In this document: one piece after another, positions 45,000 through 55,600 of the stretch | How positions within the stretch are numbered: position 1 is the stretch's first letter | Layout of the letters: each line of letters starts with the position of its first letter | Assembly: GCA_012845835.1 (NCBI GenBank) | Contig: JABAKD010000014.1 | Span: forward strand, 868,001-932,000 | Direction: 5' to 3' | Length of the DNA stretch: 64,000 nt | From: Undaria pinnatifida | Lineage: Eukaryota > Sar > Phaeophyceae > Laminariales > Alariaceae | Translations under genes and position numbers: made by a program | Notes under the pieces: generated by a model | Database searches by the model: none | What the model was told of the DNA's origin: nothing | What the model saw: the letters and a program-made list of their open reading frames with translations, nothing else

Positions 45000-45800
45000 T
45001 ACCACTGGTGTGCATGTACATGTCGTGTGTCCAAAATTAACTCATTTTTATTCGCGATCCAGGGTTGTTGTTGTTCTTACATTAACTCGCACAATCAAGT
45101 CCGTGGTCACAGGACAGGCTCCAGTCACTCTGGAGCTGAGGAATACCCCAGTGTATCCTTCATAGATCCTTCAGTTGCCGTGGTGGCGACAGCACGAGCT
45201 GTCCCTACCAACGGTCACTGTTACTACCCCAGAAGCCCAGGCTGCCGTCGTTGCATGCGGATGCGTGAGTATGTCGACCCGCCTTGATCCGTGGGGATCA
45301 GGTGCCGTCAAGATAACCACCCCGAAACTATGCGAAACGTTGTGCTTGGTGCTGTGCCCCTGCGCAATGCGATAAATTTGGCGCACCTTGAAACCCTATT
45401 AGTCACCGACTTACATCTTCATGAGGATCAAACATATAACACGCGCGAACGACCTTCCGTAAAGTTTGTGCGACTACTGCTGTATATTACTCGGCAGTAT
45501 ATATAGACATGTACCAAGCAGCTTGCAACGTTGAGTTTCAACCGTTCAATCGGTCGTACTCACAGCTAACATTTTTCAATTTTTATATATGAAAAAATAG
45601 ATATAATAAGAAACCGGCGGCTCTCGTCGTACACATCATTGTCCATGCATCGCGCTGCGTCATGCGGTCGCCTCCGAAAGAAGTTTCGAAGGGGCATCAA
45701 CAGAGCTGACATGCATAGCTCTAGCTAGCACACATCCACGCGAATCGTACCACACATGCCAGGAGAACCTCTCGTTATCGCTGCATCCTAGTATACCATA
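45000..45800. other. Intron 1 near exon 1, no gene recognised
   Basis: GTCACAGGACAGGCTCCAGT (45107) and ACGAGCTGTCCCTACCAACG (45191) recur elsewhere (33318; 59040 inverted). 45500-45590 resembles the GATGAGTTTCRAC family. Otherwise there is nothing. Confidence 0.4.
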
Positions 45801-45805
45801 CGTAC

Positions 45806-45986
45806 CGAGTCGTCTCCACCAGGCCGAGCTGAAGCCCCCCGTGCAAAAGTAAGCGCAGAGAAGGCCGTCGATAACGACGGAGCATCCGAGCCAGACGCCG
45901 AGCAGAACAAGTTTCCTGCTCGGTAGCTTGATGTCAGGCCGCCTCCGCTGCGGTAAGAGCGGAGCGAGGCCATCATCGAGCGGCAT
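45806..45986 (-). CDS. ABC transporter exon 1 (start codon, TM1)
   Basis: The exon runs from ATG at 45986 to the donor CTCG|GTACGT and ends in phase 1. It encodes 60 residues beginning MPLDDGLAPLLPQRRR, then a hydrophobic helix at about residues 26-46 (LVLLGVWLGCSVVIDGLLCA). This matches TM1 of the TMD0 of ABCB9. The single G left at the end combines with GC of exon 2 to give Gly. No upstream in-frame ATG was seen. A 14 kb intron follows. Confidence 0.75.
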
Positions 45987-46328
45987 GGAGCTCTCTCTCT
46001 TTCCCTGTGTGTTTCTCTGTCTTTCTCTGACGCTCTCTGTGCGGTGAGGACAAGAAGCACGCGACAGCAGTTACAGCACGGCACCCCGAGCTTTTCTCAA
46101 TGAATCCTGGTGTCTGTCACGAAGTTTCACAGCAATCCCCAAGTCCCCTGTTTTTCAAGTCTAAAAAATATCAGGTCTATAAAAATCCAGTATCATGTAG
46201 TGATTTCCAGAGCCAAGCCATCCAGCTGCCAGCCATCCCCCTATACTCAGTACATAATCCTTCGACTCCGGCTCTGAGGTAATCACTCGTCAATTCAATA
46301 CTTTATCTGAGTTAGAAAATTACGCTCC
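45987..46328. promoter_or_regulatory. Shared divergent promoter region
   Basis: The start codons of the ABC transporter (minus) and of the cyclophilin (plus, first ATG) face away from each other across about 340 bp, so both promoters must lie here or overlap the first exons. A CT-rich tract (about 45990-46050) becomes a GA-rich 5' leader of the ABC transcript. No clear TATA box was seen. The role is inferred from position only. Confidence 0.5.
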
Positions 46329-46964
46329 ATGCGTCCAACCGGCATTTTGAAAATTTGTCCCCTCAGTAAAACGCCATTCCAAGACATACCACCCCCTCTC
46401 GACCACAAGCACCAACAAGAGACAAGACACCAAAACACGGCTCGCACGAGCAGCTCTGTCAGGAAGAGATCACCATCACGTGAGAAAACTATGCAGGCGC
46501 TTCGAACGGAAGTGTTGGCCCAGGGATCCCTGCGTGCCATCCGGGGAGGTAGCCGAGCTTCCACGGGGCGAGGATGGTACCAGCGGTACCAGCGCATGGG
46601 ACCGGATGCATTCCGCAAGGCTAGAGCACCCAATTCCTTCGACTGGGAAGCAGCAACGCCACCACCTCAGGCTGCAGTCATCGCTGGGCAGAAGGGGGAC
46701 TCTGAGAGAAAACGACGTCGACGAGCGTTCTTCGACATTGCTGTTGATGGCGTGTCGGCAGGACGGGTGGAGTTTGAACTCGCGGCTGATCTGCTCCCTG
46801 TGACTTGCGAGAACTTTTTGCGTCTGTGCAGTGGCGCTGGTGTTGCCTCTCATCTGAGGCAAGGGGTGCGATTGAGCGCGACAGATGGGACACAGCTAGA
46901 GGCACGGGGGAACGAGGAGGTAGAAGACGTAGGGGAGAAGAAGCTAGGCTACGAGGGCACTGTG
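46329..46964 (+). CDS. Cyclophilin exon 1 (leader and N-terminal half of the fold)
   Basis: It is open from ATG 46329 (alternative start 46491) to the donor ACTGTG|GTGAGT, phase 0. After a basic leader it encodes RRAFFDIAVDGVSAGRVEF, ELAADLLPVTCENFLRLCSG, then an insertion of about 35 residues rich in acidic and Gly residues, then KKLGYEGTV. The insertion sits where many cyclophilins have only CTGEKG....LHYKGS. The exact translation start is uncertain. Confidence 0.85.
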
Positions 46965-47393
46965 GTGAGTACGCTTCCCTTAAGAGGGAGAGGCACCTCA
47001 AGTGTTGATTGTGCTTTTCTCGCTCTCCATGTGTGAGACGGCACGTACTAGCTGTTGTGCTAGCTGCACCATGTACCACAATATGCCGTTCATGAGTATC
47101 AACAGCAAACCAAAGCTGTGCTACTACGACGTACTGCTGCTGCCTCTGCGTGTTCATGCCAAATACGCTTCGTACGGCAGTCTTTGTGGTCCTACTTTCC
47201 CCGGTAGGTCTTATCTCTCTGTACTCTGTACTGGCATTTGGATTTGTACTATGGCCATGTTTGCGAATTACCAGGTACCAACTGTGGTTCAGTTCGTAGG
47301 ACGTGGGGTAGGAAAAAGTAGCGGTAACACGTTTGGTTGGTATTGAAACCGTCCACTCTTCGCGCAAAGGGCACATCATCGATCCCTACAATT

Positions 47394-47848
47394 AGGGCTG
47401 TGAGTTGGCTGGAGTTCCCGCCTAGTTATCAGTTGGCTGGTGAAGCCTTAAGCCAGCCAACTAGTCGACTAAAGTCAGGGCGAGCCAAGCGAGCCAAAAA
47501 AGGCTCCCCCGGCCGAGGGGACCGTCGGAACGACCAATTGATCGATGCCGGCTCCATCACCGCCGTGATCTTTTGACGGGCCGGGTTCAACGCCGCCAGC
47601 ACCTTCGGCACCGCCATTGGCACCGTCGATGGCGACGGGTTGATGCGCTATGAGCTGCCTCTCTGTTTGCAACGAGTTTGGGGTCCTGTCGCGGGGAAAT
47701 GCGTGCCCCGTATGAAAAGCCTTTCTACGTTCAAGGAAACTCAAAATACACAAAGTAGTTGGATAGTTGGCACCGCCGCAACTAACTTAAATACCTAGCC
47801 AGCTAATAACTAGCTGACAACGTGAAGTCAGCCAACTCACAGCCCTAG
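47394..47848. mobile_element. MITE with perfect 16-bp inverted ends
   Basis: GGGCTGTGAGTTGGCT at 47395 and AGCCAACTCACAGCCC at 47830-47845 are perfect inverted repeats flanked by TA on both sides, which fits a Tc1/mariner-like target. GCCAACTAGTCGACTAAAG-like sub-terminal repeats occur inside. No transposase. It lies in cyclophilin intron 1. Confidence 0.82.
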
Positions 47849-47984
47849 TGACAATATAATGCCAAAAGTTTGAAATTCCCCACGATCCCAGCCAAACTTT
47901 GCCTGAACGGTCGCCTATGGGCCCAATTTTGTAGTTTTGTAGATTTGTTTTTGGAGCTTTCCTATTTTCCGAGAAAAATCAAGC

Positions 47985-48580
47985 ATGTCGGGAAAAATCA
48001 AGGCATGTCATGGGCCGAAAATGCGGGCCGGGCCGGGCCGGGCCGACAATTTTTATAATGTGATGGGCCGGACCGGGCTGGGCCGAAAGTTTTGAAAATG
48101 TGATGGACCGTGCCGGACCGGGCCGATAGTCTTGAAAATTTGATGGGCCGCGACCCATGTGGAAATTTGATGGGCCGGGCCGGTCCGGTCCGGGCGGGGC
48201 CGGGCCGCGGCCCATCGTCTGACAAATTGATGAACCAGGTCGGGCCGGCCCATCGACTCGAACTTTGATGGGCCGGGCCGGGCCGCGGCCCATGAAATGT
48301 GCGCTTTATATGGGCCGCTCTGCCCAGCCCATGAGGTGGCCCACGAGTTTTCACAGGCCGGCCCGGGCCACGGTCAGTGCAGTGTGGTGTACTGTTGCTG
48401 CTACTATAACGAAGTCTCTCCTGCCCATGAAATGGCCCACGCGTTTGTGCGGGCCGCGGCCCATCCTATGTTGTGTGCTGTAAGTTCTACTACTTCGACG
48501 TCGACGTCCGCCCTTCCCATGAGGTTACCAACGGACGTTCACAGGCCGAGACACGGCGGCCCATATACAATGTGTGCTAA
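47985..48580. repeat. GGGCCGGGCC repeat block
   Basis: About ten units of 35-45 bp pair GATGGGCCGGGCCGGGCCG with AAATTTGA/GTTTTGAAAATGTG spacers. The array decays to single GGCCCATGARRTGGCCCA motifs up to 48580. Confidence 0.8.
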
Positions 48581-49018
48581 AAAGCCGCAGAAGAGCGGTT
48601 CACTGTTGTTGCGTTGCAAAAACAGTAACAGCAGGCGAGGAAAATAAATGGATTCGATACTCGCAATATTGCTAAAACATCATGCATGGAAAAACGAAAA
48701 CTGGTTGTTTGCAAATCAGGCGTATCTCTGCATACCATGCACAACCGCTGCTGTTGCCAGAGTAAATAAATTCAGGACGGGACGCAAGCAGAACCAAACG
48801 ATAACCTTCGCCCAGAAACTATGTATACTGCCCCACACACAACCTTGACGAGGGGGCAGCTGCACATCCACACTTGGCTTATCACGTTTCACGACCACCA
48901 CTCTAGATTGCACCCCCCACATTCCCCGCGCCAACAACAGCCCCCGCCTTTGCAGCAAGGCTTCGTAGCGCGTGTGTTCCTCATCTCTGGCTGTTCGTCA
49001 AAGAGGGCGGCTGAGTGG

Positions 49019-49239
49019 CTAAAGGCCCCCACGAGAGAAGAAGCAACCTTCCCAGCCCGCGTCTTGCAGGGGAGAAGTGCGCTTTGACGAAGCGCCGGCT
49101 AGACCCAACGCCAACATGATTGCGCTGTTGACCCGGTGTCCACGGCACTTGACCGTGTCGAGGCCGAGATACTTGCCAGCGTTGACGACGTCCTCCGGAG
49201 TCAAACCCTTGCAGCCTGGGGGGCAAACTCGATCGTGTC
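49019..49239 (-). CDS. Exon-like stretch of a second unrecognised nested protein
   Basis: From acceptor CCGGCAG|GA (2 nt then whole codons) it is open to TAG at 49019. It contains HDRVCPPGCKGLTPEDVVNA, GKYLGLDTVKCRGHRVNSAI, then MLALGLAGASSKR. The first 55 residues read like a conserved globular protein; the tail may be intron if a donor was missed. No family was recognised and no partner exon with matching phase was found nearby. Confidence 0.4.
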
Positions 49240-49744
49240 CTGCCGGAGGATTAGAAATTATATTCATGAACGGATATTAGAAGAGAAGATGAGGTGCGTA
49301 TCATAGCATGCGTACGACGATCACGTCTTCTATACAAGCCAATCTGTCCGTGGGTTTCAACTGTTTCTTGTCTACAGCAGTAGCACCAAGCATCAAGTTA
49401 TCAGATTTTTCTGGCATTGATTATTTATATTTTTAAATATGTGCAATGCACCGTTTTAACCGAAATGTAGAAATGTAGGACCCCTCCAGCCGTCTATACG
49501 TGCTCTTATGATTACTTCTCGTGTCGTGTACCTGCTCCGTTATTCTAGTCGTCTGTCGTATGCAGTATCTAGGTGTAAAATAGGTGGTGGAATGTTGCGC
49601 TGGCGCACCTTGTTGTCGTGAATCCCGTTGTTGTAACACATACCGAAGGCATGGCGCTAATGGTGCGGGTTGCGGCACCGACCTCTTCCTGTGCCGCACT
49701 TTTTTTCGGGTGTCTTACATTGTTGTGCTTTTCAAAACCATGGA

Positions 49745-49766
49745 ACTAACCCTAACCCTAACCTAT
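49745..49766. repeat. Interstitial telomere-like repeat
   Basis: CTAACCCTAACCCTAACC is three units of TTAGGG on the other strand. It is too short to be a telomere remnant by itself. Confidence 0.7.
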
Positions 49767-49959
49767 ACGAAATACCGGTCGAAGTGCCACCATCACTGGG
49801 GTGAAATGGGTGCAACAACACGATAATAACAATGCACTAGTGTGTATCACCCCCCGTTTTTTTTGCCGTAAGCGAAAAAAAATGTGCGGGTCCTTTTTCG
49901 CCGCAGGCGAAAAAAGAAATTGGGTCTGTTTCATTTTTTTTTTTGGCGAAAACGAAATT

Positions 49960-50330
49960 GAGGCGTTTTTTTGTGTTGATTTCGTCTTACAAACCGCCCA
50001 CCAGCAACTGCTGCACACTGTCGTCCAGGCTGCACACTACATTGGAGTCGTTCAGGATGCACACAGCATTCCAGTAGATGTAACTAAAAAAGAGTTCGAG
50101 GAACATATAGCACGTATGATTTGGGAAATTGTTTACGCACCTCGGAAAATTCCGCGCTGCGGTTGCTCTTGCAGGAGCTGGCCTTAGTCGAAGCTGATGC
50201 GACCAGCTTCGTGATGGACACCCTGTTTTCCGCGATTCTGGAAACCGTTCGCGGACGGCAGCCGTACCGGTCTGCTATCACGAGATGTGACAGACGCGCT
50301 GCATTGGGTTGTCGCAGTCCGGATCGGCTT
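49960..50330 (+). pseudogene. Possible coding remnant, plus strand
   Basis: Two overlapping plus-strand frames read like protein: TKKEFEEHIARMIWEIVYAP (about 50080-50139), and NSALRLLLQELALVEADATS followed by FVMDTLFSAILETVRGRQP (about 50142-50266). They are in different frames with no convincing intron between them, so this is either a broken host gene or chance. Cyclophilin splicing does not need it, since exon 1 and exon 2 join directly. No family was recognised. Confidence 0.25.
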
Positions 50331-50494
50331 CACCACAGAGTCCTTGCAGTCGACCACCGCATTTTCCGCGACATTTGTGGCCGTCAGGGCGCTCGGGGGT
50401 GCGGGATGGAACCAAACACAATTCGCCTGATACACAGGGCATCGTGCGTATCCCCTCTGTTCGTTGTGTGCTCGGGGTGTGTGTTCTCGCAGCA

Positions 50495-50515
50495 GCAACA
50501 ACAGCAGTAGGGAAG
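50495..50515. repeat. CAG trinucleotide repeat
   Basis: CAGCAGCAACAACAGCAGTA; short and non-coding as far as can be seen. Confidence 0.6.
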
Positions 50516-50595
50516 TGACACTGCTGCCCATACTTCGCTCAAAAGCAGCACCAGAGCGAGGTTTTGTACTGATGTGGAGGCGAAAGTGGGCCATG

Positions 50596-50790
50596 GATAG
50601 GGCGGTAGCCGCCCTGAATAACGCGGTAGCCGCCCTGATTAGGGCGGTACGCGCTCTGAATAGGCGGCTACCGCTTTACATAGGGTCCGTTGCTATATAG
50701 GGCGGTAGCCGCCCTATTCGCATCTTCTGTCGTGTCAAGCAGTTTTCGACCGCCCTATCTCGAACGACCGCCTTATTCAGATCGCCTTAT
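50596..50790. repeat. Array of palindromes GGGCGGTAGCCGCCC
   Basis: GGGCGGTAGCCGCCCT occurs at 50599 and 50700 in full, with near copies at 50623, 50642 and 50672, followed by CCGCCCTATCTCGAACGACC and CCGCCTTATTCAGATCGCC. Each unit can fold on itself. Confidence 0.8.
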
Positions 50791-50809
50791 ATAGGACATA
50801 GGCTCCCCT

Positions 50810-50935
50810 ACTGTAATATAATCAACTTGACCTTGATTATTTGATTATTTCAAAACTAATCATGATTAATCAATCAACTTAAAGTTGGTGATTATGGATG
50901 ATTGTTGATTATTTTTCGTGAACATAACTATTTTG
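50810..50935. mobile_element. Small relative of the GTTGGTAATCAAC MITE family
   Basis: TAATCAACTTGACCTTGATT...AATCATGATTAATCAATCAA ... GATTGTTGATTATTTTT shares words with 3380-3420 and 30915-30970 and is AT-rich. Confidence 0.55.
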
Positions 50936-51689
50936 CTTCGTGCTATGGCGCCGCCGCACTGCTGTAAGCTTCCGTCAGCATGGCAAGAAGAATGGAGGCC
51001 GCCCTGCTCGTTGTCATGGATGGAATGGATGGTGAGGGTCATTTCTAACGACACTTTTTTGGCAAGTTTCTTTCCAATTCGGCAAGGCTTTGAAAATTTG
51101 GACTTGCCAAAATAGTAGAAAACTTGCCAAAGTTTTTTTTTAATATTTTAGTTCCATTCCGCTTCGTTGGCAAGTTTTTGGAAAGTGAGATTTGCCATTT
51201 CATTTGCGATTTTAGACCAATAACGCCAACGCGAGGTTGTACAAACCAGACCATCCCACGACGCCCGACGCTAGACTTGCTCTAACTTCTGTAATAGCGG
51301 GAGGTACGGAGGATACACGGTGTCATTGGCAGCAGCTGTGATAGGGCTGTCGACACTGGCCGTGAGGCCTGCGTGAATGCCACATGGGCGTCGTTTTTAG
51401 CGGCTGCTGAAGCATCATAACAAACAGCAGCCGCCCCAGCTTTTCCCAGTCGAATTTGGCCGGGCTGGGAGGACTGCCAACCTCTGACTCAGTGAGATAC
51501 ATGGGCTGTGCCTCGAGTCCTTTCTGCCTCACATAAATAATCAAAATCGGAAAAGCGCTGAAAAGCGCTGTTTCAGGCATCCGAGCCCCCGCTCAGCCGT
51601 CCGGAGAGGAAAATATCCTAAAGTTAGTGTGGAAGCAAAAAAAATGGAGGCCGCTCAGGAAATCGATATTTGTAAGTAGGTCTATAGGA

Positions 51690-51920
51690 CTATCCACTAG
51701 ACCACAGAGTCACTTTGACATTGTGGTCTAGTGGATACATTGTCCGCTTCTGAGCCTGTGGTGTGCGTAGGTTCGAATCCCGGTATCATCGGGGGGGGGG
51801 GGGTTGTATATAGGACTATCCATTAGACCACAGAGTCACTGTGACTTTGTGGTCTAATAACAGTGGATAGACTGTGATTCTGAGCCTGGTGTGCGTGGGT
51901 TCGAACCCCGGTGTCAATAT
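51690..51920 (+). repeat. Two tRNA-like repeats in tandem
   Basis: Both hold TTGTGGTCTAGTGGATA (A-box-like) and GTAGGTTCGAATCCCGGT / GTGGGTTCGAACCCCGGT (B-box-like), ending TATCATCGG or TGTCA. Each is preceded by its own inverted half (ATCCACTAGACCACAGAGTC). Acceptor stems do not pair well, so they are tRNA-derived repeats and not good tRNA genes. Confidence 0.7.
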
Positions 51921-51944
51921 ATATATATATATATATAGATATTA

Positions 51945-52320
51945 TAAAAATGAAAATACACTCCAGCTGTGAGATCGAAGATCTTGTCGAAACTCATCTT
52001 TGCAAGCTGTGTGTGATACTCCGATCGCGCGTATTACGGGTTGTGCGTCCTTATTAAGGATATAGGTCGGCGACTCCCCTTGGAACTACAGCAGTGTAGC
52101 TATCAGGGTCAACAGGGTGATGTTAGTCAGTCTGTGCGCGGAAGCTATCAAACCCGTTTTTGAGGGGGACAAAATCTGACAGCTGTGAAAGGTAATGTAT
52201 CAGTTTATCAAGTGTATCCTGTAAGCCGTATAACCGGTGAGGGGAAGGCGGAGTGCGTGGGGGCATGGGTTTGAACGAGAGGGAAAGGGGGAGGGGGGGA
52301 ACGGGCGGGTCAACTCAATA
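51945..52320 (+). repeat. CAGCTGTGAGATCGAAG compound repeat, third copy
   Basis: Starts CACTCCAGCTGTGAGATCGA and follows the block order of 33965-34350 and 41430-41770 with high similarity. Confidence 0.8.
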
Positions 52321-52861
52321 TTTGCTATATGATTTTTTTTTTCTTGGGGGGACAGGGATTTGTTCGGGATTTTTTTACGTCTCGGCCTCAGTATGGGATT
52401 CTCGGAACTGATATTTCTGGATCAAATCGCTTCGATCAAGCGCCGTCTTCGGGGGGCGGTTCCAACGCCCCTCGCCCTGCCTTATCCGTTCTGCAGCTCG
52501 ACATGAACGCGGATAGACGCTGAATGAGACAAGCGAGAAGTGCGATATTTTTTGTATTTTGGGCGATATATACGCCCGAGCTATTCTTGGAAATTGGCAT
52601 GTGTAGAGCTTGAACGAATAAATCAAGGGACAACGTTTCCAAACTGGCATCATTTCCAAATTGGCATATAAATTTCTTCCCGACGACGCTTTTTTCATGG
52701 CCTCCTCGGAGCGCTTGCCCTATCGTAGCTACTACTGCTGCGTGTCGTTGCCTTTCGGCCCAGTGGGTATAATAACCAACGAAGGATGTGTCGTGAGTTC
52801 GATTTTCACTGAGATCATATTTGGTATTCAGGAGCGTGCGCGCTGGAGACGTTATGAATGG

Positions 52862-52951
52862 TTATGGCAATTGAGTTAAATCGACACACGACGTGTATGA
52901 AAATACGTGGAAGTGTGGTGAGCTTGAGCTTTATTTTTCGCCATCCGCCGG

Positions 52952-52988
<37 letters not shown>

Positions 52989-52990
52989 AC
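52862..52990 (-). mobile_element. Short interspersed element and AT microsatellite
   Basis: CAATTGAGTTAAATCGACAC to CGCCATCCGCCGGGGGAT is an inverted copy of the 23905-24015 family. An ATATAT run (52957-52985) replaces the T-run at its end. Confidence 0.75.
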
Positions 52991-53550
52991 AAGGGCTTCG
53001 CTCGCGGGCGGCTGGGCGCCGCCCGCTACGCTTGCGGAAGGAGGAATAGACATTCAGTAGAAAGGCGGAAAAGAAGCACAAATGGCGCAACTGGCGACTT
53101 GAAAATGCCAAGAGGTCCATATATAGTACAACGGTACAGGATAGAGACGATTATGATTATGAGTTTGTTATTATCATCCATTCGCCCAGTCCATGATGGG
53201 CACGTCGGAGGACTTGCTTGGCATATCCTTCCACCTCTCAGGTAGCACCTAGGTCCTGTACACTTATTAATAGCTCTCTCTAAGTCGATCATCAATGATA
53301 AATTATCGCAGTGCATAAACACCAGGCACGCGCTTGTCAAGGATAGAGACAGGAAAACTACAACTTAAGATGTAAAGGAGCGCAGTGCCAAAAAAAACAT
53401 GCTGGAAGCAGGAACTTGAACGCACACACCGCAAACATGTGAAGTACATTTGTATTCCTGAAAGACGAAGAGCACGCATTTAGGCATAGTTCTCAAAAAA
53501 CGATGCTGGTATATTAAACCACAACTTAACGTTCTATAAAGAACGTGCTG

Positions 53551-53724
53551 TCAACATTGCTTCCGAAGGAGCATGCAGGCTTGCTTGGACTCTTCCTCCT
53601 CAGCGGAGGTACCCAGCACCTTGCACTCTTGTTTTTTGTCGATGGTCTTGTGGATCTGTCCACAAACGTTGAAGCATGGCGGGAGAACGTCGATAAGTAT
53701 GTGTAAAAAAGTATTCGTACTTCT
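53551..53724 (-). CDS. Probable last exon of the same unrecognised protein
   Basis: From an acceptor at GCTGGAG|AGA (phase 0) it is open to TGA at 53551-53553. It encodes RSTNTFLHILIDVLPPCFNV, CGQIHKTIDKKQECKVLGTS and AEEEESKQACMLLRKQC. There are five Cys residues, including C...C, and the protein ends in Cys. The acceptor has a weak pyrimidine tract, so the exact start is uncertain. The gene would be nested and antisense in cyclophilin intron 1. Confidence 0.5.
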   Translation of the reverse strand, partial: RSTNTFLHILIDVLPPCFNVCGQIHKTIDKKQECKVLGTSAEEEESKQACMLLRKQC

Positions 53725-53929
53725 CTCCAGCAGACGTCGTAACCATCCAAATTATTGGAGCTCCTTTCGCTGTTAGTAATTGTTGTGGTATTGTTGTACT
53801 TTCTCTTGGTACTTGGAAAAAGAGCCGCACTTCATAGACTATATCCGCACGCCATCCCCTAGTCTTGAGCAAGAGACATGGATGTCTCGACTCGTGACAC
53901 ACAGGACGCAAGATAAGAGTAGAACGTAC

Positions 53930-54097
53930 CTCGATGTCGAACGCCCTCGTGGCACCGTGGGAATGGAATGCGGGATGTATATCGAGCAAGTGGTCGCCTG
54001 CCTTCTTCAGGAGGTCACCGACCTTGATGTCGCCGGTGCACTTCGTGTTTATGTCCTCGCCGACTTGGCGGCCCTCGGCGGCTTCTTCGCGGGGCTT
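53930..54097 (-). CDS. Exon of an unrecognised protein (56 codons)
   Basis: The acceptor is CGTTTGCAG|AAG and the donor is ATCGAG|GTACGT, both phase 0. Only this frame is open. It reads KPREEAAEGRQVGEDINTKC, then TGDIKVGDLLKKAGDHLLDI, then HPAFHSHGATRAFDIE. Composition and splice sites look genuine and differ from the surrounding repeats. No family was recognised. It is probably joined to 53551-53724 across a 205-bp intron. Confidence 0.55.
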
Positions 54098-55133
54098 CTG
54101 CAAACGACAACAACGGATGGGAATACCTTGCGTTCAGTGAATGTTCAAAATAGTAAGGCCACGTAGCTGTCGTCGATTTCCAAAGTTGGAAAGGAAGTCG
54201 TACAATTTAACACTGTTGTAATGAAAGCGGTCGTTTATGGGCAAAGCCCTGCCTGGTACCACAACGTTGCTAACACCTATGAAACCACCACTGGGACAGG
54301 AACGAACGGGATTCACAGTCGCAACTGGTAAGCGTAAGCCCCGGTATACTGCTATATAAGGCCTACCGGCGGAATACCGACAACGAAGGGTAAGAGACAG
54401 TACCTGCTGTATATATTGTTCGGTACTACTCTATTACTGCTGCTATCAACACTATTACGACCGACGTGTACTGCGATTCCTGAAGAGGTTGCGCACCCTA
54501 CTTGTACTCGTTAATACAAAGAGTTCATGTGGTTGTATGAAAAATGAGTAACAGTAGTAGTACACCGCGTCACTACATGAACAACTCGCTAACCCCAATC
54601 ACGGGACTGCTCTCCAGCATCACCCAGGTTAACTTCAGCTTCTGTTTACTGCTATATATCAACCTCCAGTGTGTACTGCGACTGGTGCTGAGGTATCATG
54701 CTGCTGTGTTATTTATCACTGCATGGACCATTTTTACAACCCTGGCTGACCCCCGTGATGAGACTTGCCCGTTTTCATTGCGTCTTACATGTATAGATAC
54801 CACGTAGTCGTAGTCGTACATCCAAAACGTGTGTTTATATCACAGCACAAAGCGTCACTGCATGGACCACTTGTTCAACCCCCGCTTACCCCGATGACGG
54901 GACTGCCCCGTACTCGTAGTCGTACATACATGAAGTGTGTTTGGCTGTACGTATGAAAAAGAAATCGCATCACACAGCGTCACTGCATAGGTCTACTCGT
55001 AGACCTGAGTACTTGTACAATTCCCGCTTACACCGCGATGACGGGACTGCCCCGTACACGCACTCGTACATGCAAAAGTGTGTTTGTACGCATGAAAAAG
55101 AAATCACAGCACAACAACAGAAATGTAACTCAC

Positions 55134-55600
55134 GCTTCGTCAAGCTCTCAGCTCCTTCGTTAGGGACGCCGATCGAAGGTGAATCACAGGTGTCCGCGTC
55201 ACACCAGTCACACACACGAGGGTTGTCGCCGCTTCCCCAGTGCTTCTTGTTAAGGTTATGAAAAGCTTGGCACGTGGAAGGCTCGTCACTCCTGCAGGTG
55301 TCGCAGACAGCGTACTGGGAACTCCTGTTTTTCCTATTTCGTGCGATGAGGAAGCCGTCACAACCCTTGCTCGGGCACGGCCAATCAGGATTGCCAGAAG
55401 AAGCTGAGTCCCGTTCTTGCCCGACCAGCTTCCACATGCCTGATCCTGAACCTCCACCACCCCCACTGTTGGCGGAGCCTCCTCCCGCACTAGCCTTGGT
55501 CCGCTTCGCAAATTTCAACTTCAAATTGTTATTGCCGATCCGGCAATTTTCAAATTCAAATTGTTTGCAGCCGTCAACGGCAATTCCCTCTCAACAGCCA
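55134..55600 (-). CDS. Cysteine-rich putative zinc-binding exon, function unknown
   Basis: An open stretch on the minus strand ends at the good donor AAGC|GTGAGT (phase 1). Its 5' edge is not fixed: there is no ATG, and an in-frame stop lies a little above 55600. It encodes NNNLKLKFAKRTKA, a Gly/Ser linker, then a Cys-rich block with W.C....C, C..C, and C..C....C spacings (DWPCPSKGCDG, VCDTC, VCDWCDADTC). The spacing resembles treble-clef or RanBP2-like zinc fingers but fits no family exactly. It lies inside intron 1 of the cyclophilin on the other strand. Its phase does not fit the next exon-like stretch at 54097, so an exon between them is missing or they belong to different genes. Confidence 0.5.

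Larger units (their letters stand above)
1..45986 (-). other. TAPL/ABCB9-type half ABC transporter gene, 12 exons seen, 3' end outside window
   Basis: This is the span of one spliced gene on the minus strand. Members of the family are half transporters (one membrane domain plus one ATPase domain) that work as dimers. Animal TAPL/ABCB9 pumps peptides into lysosomes, so peptide export into an endomembrane compartment is the best guess here. The deduced protein has about 722 codons up to the window edge: a TMD0-like N-terminus (residues about 1-240), a core transporter domain (about 280-580), an Ala/Pro-rich linker (about 590-665), and the start of the ATPase domain with Tyr A-loop (about 679) and Walker A GPSGGGKSS (705-713, Lys 711). 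Family hallmarks are FFDTTKTGDLTSRL, NVNVFLRNTV and TVRSFAAE, which match ABCB9 better than MDR or TAP1/2. All eleven intron phases agree between neighbouring exons. The remaining ATPase motifs (Q-loop, signature, Walker B) lie off the left edge. A missed exon for the rest of TM4 between exons 3 and 4 cannot be excluded. Confidence 0.88.

Noticed and set aside
49745-49766. Chromosome-end remnant
   Set aside because: Only three TTAGGG-type units in an intron, with no sub-telomeric features.
51720-51792. A true tRNA gene on the plus strand
   Set aside because: A and B boxes are present, but the acceptor stem is poor and near-identical degenerate copies occur in clusters.
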